Shown here piece after piece: positions 16,988-26,323 of a DNA stretch of 64,000 nt. The stretch lies in NCBI GenBank assembly GCA_948957135.1, contig CARDBT010000001.1, positions 62,001-126,000 on the forward strand, read 5' to 3'. This DNA comes from COE1 sp910588595. Lineage in GTDB: Bacteria; Bacillota; Clostridia; Lachnospirales; Lachnospiraceae. Under the pieces are notes generated by a model. The model did no database searches and was not told the DNA's origin. It saw only the letters and a list, made by a program, of their open reading frames with translations. The translations under genes and the position numbers were made by a program. Within the stretch, counting starts at the first letter, position 1, and each line of letters starts with the position of its first letter.

Positions 16988-18736
16988 TTATATGTTAAAT
17001 GCTTTCAACAGTTTCTCATGAATGTTCTGAATAGCCTCTGGTTTCTCGATCTTCGGTGAACGGGGATCCAACAGCCATGTCTTGGCATAGTGTGTATCCG
17101 TAACCTTGAACATCGGAGGCTCCTTCAGCGTATCGATCTTCATACAGTACGGATTCCGCGGTGCGAACGCATCCCCCACCACCTTATTGTACAGTGAAGG
17201 CGGTGTTCCTGTGATGGAATATAACTTTGTATTCTTCTCGGCAAGCTGCGGCATGGACGACAGCAGTGCCCACGTATATGGATGCCTTGGATCATAGAAT
17301 ATCTCATCGACCGAGGCGAGCTCGATGATCTGACCAGCATACACAACTGCAACACGATCCGCAATATTAGCCACTACACCAAGGTCGTGTGTGATAAAGA
17401 CAATCGTATAATTAAATTCCTTCTGCAAATCCTTGAGGAGCTTTAAAATCTGTGCCTGGATCGTAACGTCAAGCGCCGTCGTCGGCTCGTCACAGATCAG
17501 GATCTTCGGCCGGCATGACAATGCGATCGCGATGACGATCCTCTGCCGCATACCGCCGGAATACTGAAAAGGATAATCATCAAATCGCGCCTCCGCATTT
17601 GGGATCCCCACCTTCTTCATCAGATCCAGCGCCTGTGCCCTCGCCTCCGCCTCCGTCACGTCCTGATGTTTCATAATGATCGAAGTGATCTGTTTTCCGA
17701 TCGTGATGATCGGGTTCAATGATGTCATAGGATCCTGGAATACCGTCGCGATCTTCTTCCCGCGAATCTGATACCAGTCTTTCGCATATTTGACATTTGC
17801 AAGGTTCAGAACACAAATTCCATGAAATTTGTCCGCTGTCTCGTCAAGATACTTCACGCGAAATGCCACCTTGTCAAACACCGCATTCCTCTGTTCATCA
17901 TCCGCGAGATCCACGCCTGTTATCATCGCCTGTTTCAATGCAGCCAAAAGCATCATCAAAAGCTGTGCGCGCTTAAAGAAACTATATCTTCCGATCGAGA
18001 GATATACTTCTTTGGCAAGGATCTCGTTGCGCTTTTTCGTCTCCTCGGAGATAGTTCCCTTAACTGCCGCGTCATACTTTGCTTTCAGCTCTGACATATT
18101 GGTATCATACTTGCTTATATACGCTGTATCATTTTTGACTTTTTGGGATGCTTCAAGCTCCATCGCCATTCTGTCTTTTAACAGCTTTTTGATCTCCCTT
18201 TCCATGTCCTTTATGGATTGGGACAATTCTTTGATCTTCGCCTTGTCAGTCTTTGGATCCAGCGTCTGCTTCAGATTAAAGGCTTCTGTCTTTCTGATGC
18301 CAAGATCTGCGATCGCCTGGTCACTTGCCTCGCTCTGGTCTCTGCTGATCTTTTCTTTTTCAGAACGCTCTGCTTTCAGAGCCTTCATCTCATTATAGAT
18401 ATCAATTCCAAGCTCGTATTGAGAATATTTGTTCAACTTTGTCAGCGCATAGCTGATCATTTTATCAGAGACAGTATTTCTTCTGACAACTGTATCAGCC
18501 AGTTCTGCATCATTGAATAAAATACTGCCGTTATCAATAAATCCGTTACTGTCAAGCATTCCGGCAAAAGTTTTCGTAAAAACGGACTTACCTGAACCCG
18601 ACTCCCCAACGATCGCTATCGACTCGTTCTCATAAATGTCAAGCGAAACGCCGCGGATCGCTGTCAGCTGTTTTCCGCGCACACGAAACTTCACTACCAG
18701 ATCTTTGATTGATAATAATACCTTTTTATCTTCCAT
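16988..18736 (-). CDS. oppD: Oligopeptide ABC transporter ATPase OppD with large helical insertion
   Basis: The 582-residue product is the second ATPase of the peptide transporter. Walker A GESGSGKS is at about residue 43, but the Q-loop FQDPMTSLNP appears only near residue 333; in ordinary OppD they are about 60 residues apart. The extra 230-240 residues are charged and mostly helical, with coiled-coil-like stretches (KELSQSIKDMEREIKKLLKD). The signature YSGGMRQR, Walker B ILICDEPTTALD and the HPYTWALL tail are normal. It is encoded 12 bp after oppC. Confidence 0.93.
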   Translation of the reverse strand: MEDKKVLLSIKDLVVKFRVRGKQLTAIRGVSLDIYENESIAIVGESGSGKSVFTKTFAGMLDSNGFIDNGSILFNDAELADTVVRRNTVSDKMISYALTKLNKYSQYELGIDIYNEMKALKAERSEKEKISRDQSEASDQAIADLGIRKTEAFNLKQTLDPKTDKAKIKELSQSIKDMEREIKKLLKDRMAMELEASQKVKNDTAYISKYDTNMSELKAKYDAAVKGTISEETKKRNEILAKEVYLSIGRYSFFKRAQLLMMLLAALKQAMITGVDLADDEQRNAVFDKVAFRVKYLDETADKFHGICVLNLANVKYAKDWYQIRGKKIATVFQDPMTSLNPIITIGKQITSIIMKHQDVTEAEARAQALDLMKKVGIPNAEARFDDYPFQYSGGMRQRIVIAIALSCRPKILICDEPTTALDVTIQAQILKLLKDLQKEFNYTIVFITHDLGVVANIADRVAVVYAGQIIELASVDEIFYDPRHPYTWALLSSMPQLAEKNTKLYSITGTPPSLYNKVVGDAFAPRNPYCMKIDTLKEPPMFKVTDTHYAKTWLLDPRSPKIEKPEAIQNIHEKLLKAFNI

Positions 18737-18748
18737 TCTGTCCCCCGC

Positions 18749-19768
18749 TTACATGTGTGTTCTCGGATCGGACGCATCACCAAGATTCTGTCCAACCACA
18801 TACAATACAATCGTGATGATCGAAGCGACCGCGACCGGACTCCAGAACTCAAAGCCCCACCCCGGCGTCAGCATCGCACTCTCCGCCTCGTAGATCAGCC
18901 TACCAAGTGACATTTCTTTGAGTCCCATTCCGATATAAGCCAGAAATACTTCGTAGGAGATATACGACGGGATCTCAGTCGCTGCCATTGTCACCACAAC
19001 AGAAGTCATAAATGGCAGAATATTCTTCATCGCGATGCGGATCGTCGATGTTCCCAGACATCTCGACGCCAGATTGTATTCCCTGTCTCGTATGATGACA
19101 ACCTGTGTGCGGATAAAGTAGGCGATAAACAGCCAGCCTGTGACAGTCATCGCAAATACCATCGTCCAAAACCCTGCCGTAAAGATCATGACCATAACCG
19201 AGATCACCAGGATATACGGAAGGTTCGCAATGACGTTATAGACGATCATCATCACGTTGTCGACCTTCTTGGAAAATCCCCAGACCGCACCGACGATCAC
19301 ACCGACTGTCATATTGATCAGCGCAACTACCAACGCCAGCGAGATTGAGATCTGTGAACCGTACCAGATCGCGTCAAAGGTGGATTGTCCGGCTGCGCCT
19401 GCTCCCAGGATCCAATGAATATTGTACCCAAACTGTTTGAAAGCCGCAGATGGCATCAGATGCTTTGCGTCCGGATTCAAAAGATTGCCATATCTGTCAT
19501 ACTCCACAAAAACCGGATACAGATATGCCATCAATATGATAAAAGCCAGCAGCCCCAGCATTATGATATTGATCTTTTTCCTAAAAAATACACGGAAAAC
19601 AGAATGCCAATAGGAATATCTGGGCGCCGTGATCTTCTCCGACTCCAGATCACTGTGGTTGATCACCTGAAAAAGTTCCGCGTCCGATAATCCCACTGTC
19701 GGATCAGCCTCCTCCAGATTGTCCACTTCCACTGTCACATGTTTCCCCATCTTAAAATCTACATTCAT
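18749..19768 (-). CDS. oppC: Oligopeptide ABC transporter permease OppC
   Basis: The 339-residue product has a cytosolic N-terminal region of about 75 residues, a first membrane helix (INIIMLGLLAFIILMAYLYPV) and a further five helices. The EAA-type loop contacting the ATPases is ASRCLGTSTIRIAMKNILPF, followed by the C-terminal helices. The N-terminal acidic extension is longer than in standard OppC. It lies between oppB and oppD in the operon. Confidence 0.92.
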   Translation of the reverse strand: MNVDFKMGKHVTVEVDNLEEADPTVGLSDAELFQVINHSDLESEKITAPRYSYWHSVFRVFFRKKINIIMLGLLAFIILMAYLYPVFVEYDRYGNLLNPDAKHLMPSAAFKQFGYNIHWILGAGAAGQSTFDAIWYGSQISISLALVVALINMTVGVIVGAVWGFSKKVDNVMMIVYNVIANLPYILVISVMVMIFTAGFWTMVFAMTVTGWLFIAYFIRTQVVIIRDREYNLASRCLGTSTIRIAMKNILPFMTSVVVTMAATEIPSYISYEVFLAYIGMGLKEMSLGRLIYEAESAMLTPGWGFEFWSPVAVASIITIVLYVVGQNLGDASDPRTHM

Positions 19769-19794
19769 ACTAACTCCCTTTCTTGCCGGATGTG

Positions 19795-21366
19795 CTACCT
19801 CGCCTTACTTGAGAAGGAAATCCGAGGATCTACCATGGACATCAGAATATCACCCAAAATAATGGCTACTACACTCAGAACTGCATAAAATAAGGAAACG
19901 CCGACAATAACGCCGTTATCGTACTTATTGATCGCCTCTGTCAGCAAATTACCGGCACCAGGCACCACATACACGCGCTCCGTGATAATCGCACCCGTCA
20001 GACATCCAAGCACACTTCCCGGAATACCATGGATGATCGGAATCGCCGCATTCTTCAAAATATGCTTTGTGAAGATCTCATTCTCGGATAGACCGCCTGC
20101 CCTGGCAAACTTCACATAATCCGAGTTCATCTGATCGATCATATAGCGGCGCAGCCACTTCATCAGATTGGCAACCTGCGGCAGCGCGAGCGAGACAATC
20201 GGCAGCACATACACTAATCTGTTCGTTGTGTCCATATCAAAGGTTGTCGGGAATCCCAGCCTGTTCCCCGTCGCTTTGAACAGGAAGATATACGCCAGCG
20301 AAGGCACTGCAATGATAAATACAATGTAAAGTGTACCGATCTTATCGATCAGCTTGTCCTTCCTGCGCGCCATGGCAATGCCCAGAGGAACCCCCAACAG
20401 ATATGCCATGACAGTGGCAATAATACCGATCAGGAAAGAGTAGCCCATCTTGGAAAAACCACCCTTCACCGTATCCACCAAGGTATAATCATCAACATAG
20501 CGCGTCTCATACACCAGACTCGAGTGCATGGAATCCGCCAGATACGTCGCCGAGTGCAGATCATCCGCACTCTCCTCCACCAGACCGGTCGGATAGGTGA
20601 CTGTTGACGCAACGTAAGACCCCTGTGTCTTTGTCATGGTCGTGAACACATCAACCCCTGTGTTGACAGAGTAGGAAGTTCCCAGCCGGATCGTCAGCAT
20701 ATTCTGGTGAATGAACGGAAATGTGGAATCACAGTAAACAAGATACTTGTGCCTCGTTCCATTTCCGATGATTGCCGGTGAAAATTTCTCCCCGCCGTAG
20801 ACAGGATCATATAAAGTAAAGGAAATCCCGCGATCTCCCACATCATTTTCAATCTTATTAATATTGTCAATCTCTAATATTCCCGTGAAATAATCCCACA
20901 CGCGGTGGAACAGCGGAATATTTTTGTAAGCATACAGCTGCTGCTGTCCGCCGCTGGCAACTTTTTTCTTGCCCATCAGAACGGCATCCAGGCGCTCCAC
21001 TGTATAGCCCTGCGATTTGTAATAGTTCGTAAACTTTTCTACATATTCTTTTACAAGCTCCGAATCCTTGTCCGGAGTCCTGCCAAAACCAACTGCTGCG
21101 GATCTGGTCTCCTCGTCGATCTCTCCGCTCGCTGTCAGAGCATTCAGATAATCGGAGTATGTCACATAATCCAGATAGCCGTAATCTTCCCATTTCTGAT
21201 ACTTGTACGTCGCCTTCTGGTTGTTCTGCTGTTTCGTGTACGTCGGATCTGATGCAAAGATCAGATTGCGATCCAGCAGGGAATAGATCATGATCATGAT
21301 CAGTATAACGACTGCAACCACAGATAACAGTCCATACAATAAACGTCTCAATAAATACTTAGCCAT
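19795..21366 (-). CDS. oppB: Oligopeptide ABC transporter permease OppB with large extracytoplasmic insertion
   Basis: The 523-residue product is the other permease. Helix 1 (LLYGLLSVVAVVILIMIMIY) is followed by about 275 mostly polar residues predicted outside the membrane; standard OppB is about 305-340 aa and has a much shorter loop here. The C-terminal 210 residues hold the remaining helices and the coupling loop FARAGGLSENEIFTKHILKNA. The insertion may form an additional docking surface for OppA. It starts 27 bp upstream of oppC. Confidence 0.92.
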   Translation of the reverse strand: MAKYLLRRLLYGLLSVVAVVILIMIMIYSLLDRNLIFASDPTYTKQQNNQKATYKYQKWEDYGYLDYVTYSDYLNALTASGEIDEETRSAAVGFGRTPDKDSELVKEYVEKFTNYYKSQGYTVERLDAVLMGKKKVASGGQQQLYAYKNIPLFHRVWDYFTGILEIDNINKIENDVGDRGISFTLYDPVYGGEKFSPAIIGNGTRHKYLVYCDSTFPFIHQNMLTIRLGTSYSVNTGVDVFTTMTKTQGSYVASTVTYPTGLVEESADDLHSATYLADSMHSSLVYETRYVDDYTLVDTVKGGFSKMGYSFLIGIIATVMAYLLGVPLGIAMARRKDKLIDKIGTLYIVFIIAVPSLAYIFLFKATGNRLGFPTTFDMDTTNRLVYVLPIVSLALPQVANLMKWLRRYMIDQMNSDYVKFARAGGLSENEIFTKHILKNAAIPIIHGIPGSVLGCLTGAIITERVYVVPGAGNLLTEAINKYDNGVIVGVSLFYAVLSVVAIILGDILMSMVDPRISFSSKAR

Positions 21367-21508
21367 AGAAATCTCCCATTCCTGCTTACTATGCTAGTTT
21401 GGGCGCAAACACAAACCTGCTGTGTGAAACTCTCTTCACTTTATTTATTTTTTATCCGTTATCGGGAAACGGCACAAGCCGCTTCCCGGATAACATTGTA
21501 TCATATGA

Positions 21509-23776
21509 TTAGAAAATACCAAGACTCTTTGCTACATAGCCTGAGTAATCAGGTAAGAATGTGTCAAGATATGTTACCGGATCACCGTAGTCAGGACCCC
21601 AGCCGGACACGTCTGTGATATTGTAGTTCGCCTCATAGCCGTAGTCTGTATAGTATCCTGTATAATACCACTCGTTGCTGTCCGCACCATCCGCAAGGAC
21701 GATCTCAACTTTGCCGCCAAGAGCGCTCTCAACAGACTGCTTCACAGCGTTTGCCTGATTGGTAGACCACTCGATGCTTGATGTGTACGGAAGCTCCAGA
21801 CGAACCGGATGCTCCTCGTCGATCACAACACCCTGGGCAGCAAGCTCCTCGATCGCCTTCTCCAGATAAGCAGCTGCATTTTCCGGGCTGTACCATCCGT
21901 CATACCCGTCGCTGCTTCCGACACCGTCATCCGCTGCTTTATCGAACGCTTTGATAGGAACTCCATCCGCGTCAAGCTGTGCCTGGACAATCTCACCATA
22001 CAGTGTACCTGCAGGGAATGTGGTCGCTGTGCCATTGATATCGATCGTCACTTCGTTCTCAAGAGTCACAAAGTTGCCCGGAACATAGGAATTTCTGAGT
22101 CTTCCCAGTTTCAGATCCTCACCTACACGCTGTGCCTGCCTTGCCGCCTTATCCATTGAGAAGGAGAGTGCGAGACGGAAATTGGCATTTCCAAGCGCTG
22201 CGTTCGCCAACGCCTTTTCCTCATCTGTCAGAACGGACACAACCTTTGTATCGTCATTGCTGTTTGCATATGCGGTACGGAACAAATTGTAGTACATTGA
22301 GAATGTTGTACCATCTGTAGCACCTACAAAAACATAGTCATCAAACAGACCGTCAGCCTTTGCAGTCTCAACCTCAGAAGTGTTCAGACCAGATCCTGTC
22401 AGCACGCCGCTCTTTACATCATTGTACATCTTTGTGGCATCTGACTGATCCTCATACGGCCATGACATGGACTTAATCGTCACATTGTCCTTGTTCCAGT
22501 ATGACTCGTTCTGCTTAAATACGATCACGTTCTTTGACGTAAAATTTGTGATCAGGAACGGACCGCAGTACGCGATGTTGTCAGGAGACTTTCCGTAGGA
22601 ATAGTCCGCTGCGGATGCGTCAAACTCCTCGCCGAACTTACCGCCCTGCGAAGTGTAGTAATCCCTGCTGAGCGGAGCAAACACGTTGTAGCCGAGCATA
22701 GATGGGAAATATGGGATCGGCGTCTCCAGTGTGTACTCCAGCGTATAGTCGTCAACCGCCTTCACGCCAACCTGCGAAAAGTCCGTGATCTCGCCTGAAA
22801 TATAACCGGATACGTTCAGGACGATTCCGTCAACCAGATCGCCCAGACCGCCGTTCGTGTCGATCATGTGCTGGAAGCCGGCAACCCAGTCATCCGCCTT
22901 GACATCCGCCACTTTTCTTCCCTGGGAGTCAACCCAGTCAACGCCCTCGCGGATATGGAACGTGTAAGTCAGTCCGTCGTCAGACACATCATAGCTCGTC
23001 GCCAGCGCAGGCTGCTGCACATTCTCATTGTCATACTCGAGCAGACCGTCATATGTGTTCACCAGGGCATAGCTGTCAACTGTCTGGCTCGTGGAAAGGA
23101 TATCCCACGTTGTCGGATCTGAGCCAAAATTATTGAACGCATAAGAATCCATGAGCTCATACCCCTTCTCCTCAAGGTATGTCTTCACCCAGTCAAGGTA
23201 TGTCCCTGTGCCCTGGAGCTCCGCCCACTTCTGCTTCATCTCAGTCCTGTCCACTGTCTTGATCAGCTCTGTCGTCACGAGCGCATTGTGGAATCTGTAC
23301 TCGTCATTTCCCCAAAGCACTGATGTCACTGTACCAGGCACCACTCTTGACATCGCATAAGCGCCCCCCAGTGATGTCTGAGGATTCATCACGCCGGACT
23401 CCAGAAGCTTTGCCTCCGCTACCGCCATCATGGCGTGACGCTTCGAGAGATCACTGACCTCAGCCTTCGCTTCCGTATAAAGCTCATAGAACTCGCCGAG
23501 ATTCTGCTCATACAGATATGTAGAGCGCTCGTCATAATCCATGGCAGCCAGCTCTTCCATCGTCTTTGCCGATGACGCTGCCGGTTCCTCACCCTCTGCC
23601 ACAGTCTCGTCCGTCGCTGGTGCCTCTGTCCCAGTCCCAGTTGTCTCTGTCTGTTCGTTGTTTTCCACTGCAGGCGTATCTGTCGCCGGTGCATTTCCAC
23701 CGCCGCAGCCTGCCAGAGAACCAGCGATCACCGTTCCTGCCAACAGTACGGCAAGAACCTGTTTTCTGTTTTTCAT
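21509..23776 (-). CDS. oppA: Oligopeptide-binding lipoprotein OppA
   Basis: The 755-residue product is the extracellular solute-binding subunit (SBP family 5). It has a lipoprotein signal ending LAGCGGG (lipidated Cys about residue 24), then a Thr/Glu-rich linker. An extra segment of about 130 residues comes before the typical DGLLEYD and QPALATSYDVSDDGLTYTFH motifs. The family is usually 530-660 aa, so it is enlarged like its partners. It is first in the operon, with a perfect consensus promoter (23971-23999), a 5' leader hairpin and a ribosome site AGGAGG. Confidence 0.94.
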   Translation of the reverse strand: MKNRKQVLAVLLAGTVIAGSLAGCGGGNAPATDTPAVENNEQTETTGTGTEAPATDETVAEGEEPAASSAKTMEELAAMDYDERSTYLYEQNLGEFYELYTEAKAEVSDLSKRHAMMAVAEAKLLESGVMNPQTSLGGAYAMSRVVPGTVTSVLWGNDEYRFHNALVTTELIKTVDRTEMKQKWAELQGTGTYLDWVKTYLEEKGYELMDSYAFNNFGSDPTTWDILSTSQTVDSYALVNTYDGLLEYDNENVQQPALATSYDVSDDGLTYTFHIREGVDWVDSQGRKVADVKADDWVAGFQHMIDTNGGLGDLVDGIVLNVSGYISGEITDFSQVGVKAVDDYTLEYTLETPIPYFPSMLGYNVFAPLSRDYYTSQGGKFGEEFDASAADYSYGKSPDNIAYCGPFLITNFTSKNVIVFKQNESYWNKDNVTIKSMSWPYEDQSDATKMYNDVKSGVLTGSGLNTSEVETAKADGLFDDYVFVGATDGTTFSMYYNLFRTAYANSNDDTKVVSVLTDEEKALANAALGNANFRLALSFSMDKAARQAQRVGEDLKLGRLRNSYVPGNFVTLENEVTIDINGTATTFPAGTLYGEIVQAQLDADGVPIKAFDKAADDGVGSSDGYDGWYSPENAAAYLEKAIEELAAQGVVIDEEHPVRLELPYTSSIEWSTNQANAVKQSVESALGGKVEIVLADGADSNEWYYTGYYTDYGYEANYNITDVSGWGPDYGDPVTYLDTFLPDYSGYVAKSLGIF

Positions 23777-23915
23777 AATACGTTAACCTCCTTACAAAAT
23801 ATATGTTTTAACCTGATTTTAAGGTAAAAACCTGCCTGATTCTGCCATTTTTCAAAAGAAAACGCAAAAAAGTGCCTATGAACGCCTTTGTCCACTGCAC
23901 TTACTCACTATTCCC

Positions 23916-23957
23916 GACATAAGCTTTCGCTTTAGTGCGCTAAAGTAAGTTTATGTC
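23916..23957 (-). promoter_or_regulatory. Hairpin at the 5' end of the opp mRNA
   Basis: GACATAA (23916-23922) pairs with TTATGTC (23951-23957). Inside it CTTTAG (23930-23935) pairs with CTAAAG (23940-23945). It lies a few bases downstream of the expected transcription start, so the opp transcript begins with this structure. It could stabilise the mRNA or be a regulatory site. Confidence 0.6.
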
Positions 23958-23970
23958 AAACGACTATTTA

Positions 23971-23999
23971 ATTATACTTACAATGAAAAAGTTTGTCAA
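23971..23999 (-). promoter_or_regulatory. Sigma-A promoter of the opp operon
   Basis: On the minus strand TTGACA (23994-23999) and TATAAT (23971-23976) are both perfect consensus boxes with a 17-bp spacer. About 195 nt of leader separate it from the oppA start. The transporter is therefore probably highly expressed unless repressed. Confidence 0.9.
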
Positions 24000-24143
24000 T
24001 AGCCTACTTGTCATGAGATTTCAAATAATCGCAACAGTATCTTCCAGTTCTGTCATTTTTTATGCAATATCACCTACAAAAATGCAATAAAAGACTGTTA
24101 TATCTGTTCTTTCACTGCATTTTTGTATATTATAACCAATTTT

Positions 24144-24830
24144 TCAGGGTTTATCGATATTCTCAATCTGCCAGTCGACCGGCTCCACTCCGTTTGTCGT
24201 CAAAAATGCATTCGCCTTGCTAAAATGCTTGCATCCGAAAAAGCCATTGTTTGCAGACAGCGGACTTGGATGTGCCGCTTTCAAGATCAAATGTTTGGGA
24301 TTCGTAAGCATCGGGATCTTGCGCTGTGCCGGTTTTCCCCACAGCATATACACGATCGGTCTATCCTGTGCATTGACCGCCTGGATAATGGCATCCGTAA
24401 ATTTTTCCCAGCCTTTTCCCTGATGAGAATTCGCCTGATGGGCGCGTACAGTGAGAACTGTATTCAGCAATAACACTCCCTGATCCGCCCATTTTTTGAG
24501 ATATCCATTATTGGGAATATAGCAGCCCAGATCGTCGCGCAGTTCTTTGTAAATATTCTGCAGGGAGGGCGGCAGTTTTGTCTGGCTTGGGAGCACTGAA
24601 AAGCTCAACCCATGTGCCTGATTCACATTGTGATAAGGATCTTGTCCCAGCAAAAGCACTTTTACCTTGTCAAGCGGTGTAAAGTGCATCGCATTGAAAA
24701 TATCATCAGCTGGCGGAAAAACCTGTGTGCTGCTGTATTCATCCTTAACAAACTGGTATAACTCCTTGTAATACGGCTGGTGAAACTCTTCCTGCATTGC
24801 ATCCAGCCATTCCCCGGTCAACATTGCCAT
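24144..24830 (-). CDS. ung: Uracil-DNA glycosylase
   Basis: Ung removes uracil from DNA in base-excision repair. The 228-residue product has the water-activating motif GQDPYH (with LLL before it), the uracil-binding segment LLLNTVLTVR and the C-terminal HPSPLSAN loop. The ATG at 24828-24830 is chosen because AGGAG lies about 8 nt upstream; frames to 24866 add residues not found in the family. Length is normal. It is downstream of hisF on the same strand. Confidence 0.96.
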   Translation of the reverse strand: MAMLTGEWLDAMQEEFHQPYYKELYQFVKDEYSSTQVFPPADDIFNAMHFTPLDKVKVLLLGQDPYHNVNQAHGLSFSVLPSQTKLPPSLQNIYKELRDDLGCYIPNNGYLKKWADQGVLLLNTVLTVRAHQANSHQGKGWEKFTDAIIQAVNAQDRPIVYMLWGKPAQRKIPMLTNPKHLILKAAHPSPLSANNGFFGCKHFSKANAFLTTNGVEPVDWQIENIDKP

Positions 24831-24891
24831 AATCATTTCTCCTTTGCATAATCTATCATAGTACACGGACTCCTTTATGAACTGCCATACA

Positions 24892-25653
24892 TCATGATCT
24901 AACCGAAATTCCCTGACTCCTCAAATATGCCTTAACTTCCCTGATCTCCAACTCCTTAAAGTGAAAAAGTGAAGCCGCCAATACCGCATCCGCTTTCCCC
25001 TCCACAAAGGCCTCACAAAAGTGTTCCAATTTACCGGCGCCGCCTGACGCAATCACTGGGATGGATACATTGTCGGACACCACTCTGGTAAGCTCAACAT
25101 CATAACCGTTTTTTGTCCCGTCGCAGTCCATACTCGTGAGCAGGATTTCCCCCGCGCCAAGTTCGCCTGCCCTGACTGCCCACTCTACGGCGTCGATCCC
25201 CATGTCAACACGACCGCCATTTTTGTAGATGTTCCATCCGCTCCCGTCGCTCCGTCTCTTTGCATCGATTGCTACGACGACACACTGACTGCCAAACTTA
25301 TCAGCCGCCTCACTGATCAGTGCAGGATTCATGATCGCTGCACTGTTCACTGCCACCTTGTCCGCGCCCTCGCGCAGTATCACTTTGAAATCATCCACTG
25401 TCCTGATTCCGCCGCCGACTGTAAACGGTATAAACACTTTCTCTGCCACCCTGCGCACCATATCCACCGTGGTGGCGCGATTGTCTGACGAGGCTGTGAT
25501 ATCCAAAAAAACAACCTCATCTGCCCCCGCTTTATCGTATGCCGCAGCGATTTCAACTGGATCGCCCGCATCGATCAGATTCACAAAATTGACACCCTTG
25601 ACTACCCTTCCACTATTTACATCCAAACATGGGATAATCCTCTTTGTAATCAT
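24892..25653 (-). CDS. hisF: Imidazole glycerol phosphate synthase, cyclase subunit
   Basis: HisF uses ammonia from HisH to turn PRFAR into imidazole glycerol phosphate and AICAR in histidine synthesis. The 253-residue TIM barrel starts ITKRIIPCLDVNSGRVVKG with the catalytic Asp. VVAIDAKR and EILLTSMDCDGTKNGYD contain the second catalytic Asp region, and IASGGAGKLEHF is the phosphate loop. The ATG at 25651-25653 follows GGAGG by 5 nt. It is encoded 34 bp after hisH and probably cotranscribed. No other his genes are in the window. Confidence 0.96.
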   Translation of the reverse strand: MITKRIIPCLDVNSGRVVKGVNFVNLIDAGDPVEIAAAYDKAGADEVVFLDITASSDNRATTVDMVRRVAEKVFIPFTVGGGIRTVDDFKVILREGADKVAVNSAAIMNPALISEAADKFGSQCVVVAIDAKRRSDGSGWNIYKNGGRVDMGIDAVEWAVRAGELGAGEILLTSMDCDGTKNGYDVELTRVVSDNVSIPVIASGGAGKLEHFCEAFVEGKADAVLAASLFHFKELEIREVKAYLRSQGISVRS

Positions 25654-25687
25654 TTTTTCCTCCAACTCAGAGCGCTGACTGTATCAT

Positions 25688-26293
25688 TTACAATGCCACA
25701 AAATTCTGCAATATCCGCAGTCCCACATCCGAACTCTTCTCTGGATGGAACTGACAGGCAAACACATTCGCCTTTTCGACCGAGGCATGGATCTCTACCG
25801 CATACTCGGTCGTCGCCGTCACGATCTCAGGCTCCTTTGCCTGCAAGTAATATGAATGCACAAAATATACATAAGAATCGTCATCTATTCCCTGAAACAG
25901 TTTTCCTCTGTTTGGAAACTTCAGCGAATTCCACCCGATCTGCGGCACTTTCAACCCCATATGATCTGGTATCTTAACGATCTTTCCTTCCAGGATCCCA
26001 AGACCATCTACCCCGGGTGTCTCCTCGCTGGACTCAAACAGCAGCTGCAGACCCAGACATATTCCCAGAAAAGGGGTCTGTCTGGCAACTACCTCCTTGA
26101 TGACTTCATCCAGTCTATATCTCCTGAGCTTTTCCATAGCATCTCCAAAGGCACCAACCCCCGGCAGAATCACCTTCTCTGCACTTAAGATCTCTTCCCT
26201 GTCCCTCGTGATCACTGCTGATTCGCCCAGTGCCGTCAATGCCTTTTCCACACTCTTTATATTTCCGGCATCATAATCAATTATAGCAACCAT
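25688..26293 (-). CDS. hisH: Imidazole glycerol phosphate synthase, glutaminase subunit
   Basis: HisH hydrolyses glutamine and channels ammonia to HisF. The 201-residue class I amidotransferase has the nucleophile Cys in FLGICLGLQLLFE and the His-Glu pair in CQFHPEKS. GVGAFGDAM is the oxyanion-region loop. Length is normal. It is followed by hisF. The upstream neighbour is a large acidic membrane protein 30 bp away, so the his pair may be cotranscribed with genes of unrelated function. Confidence 0.96.
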   Translation of the reverse strand: MVAIIDYDAGNIKSVEKALTALGESAVITRDREEILSAEKVILPGVGAFGDAMEKLRRYRLDEVIKEVVARQTPFLGICLGLQLLFESSEETPGVDGLGILEGKIVKIPDHMGLKVPQIGWNSLKFPNRGKLFQGIDDDSYVYFVHSYYLQAKEPEIVTATTEYAVEIHASVEKANVFACQFHPEKSSDVGLRILQNFVAL

Positions 26294-26323
26294 ATGTTCC
26301 CGCCTTTCTATGCCGTAAAGAAT

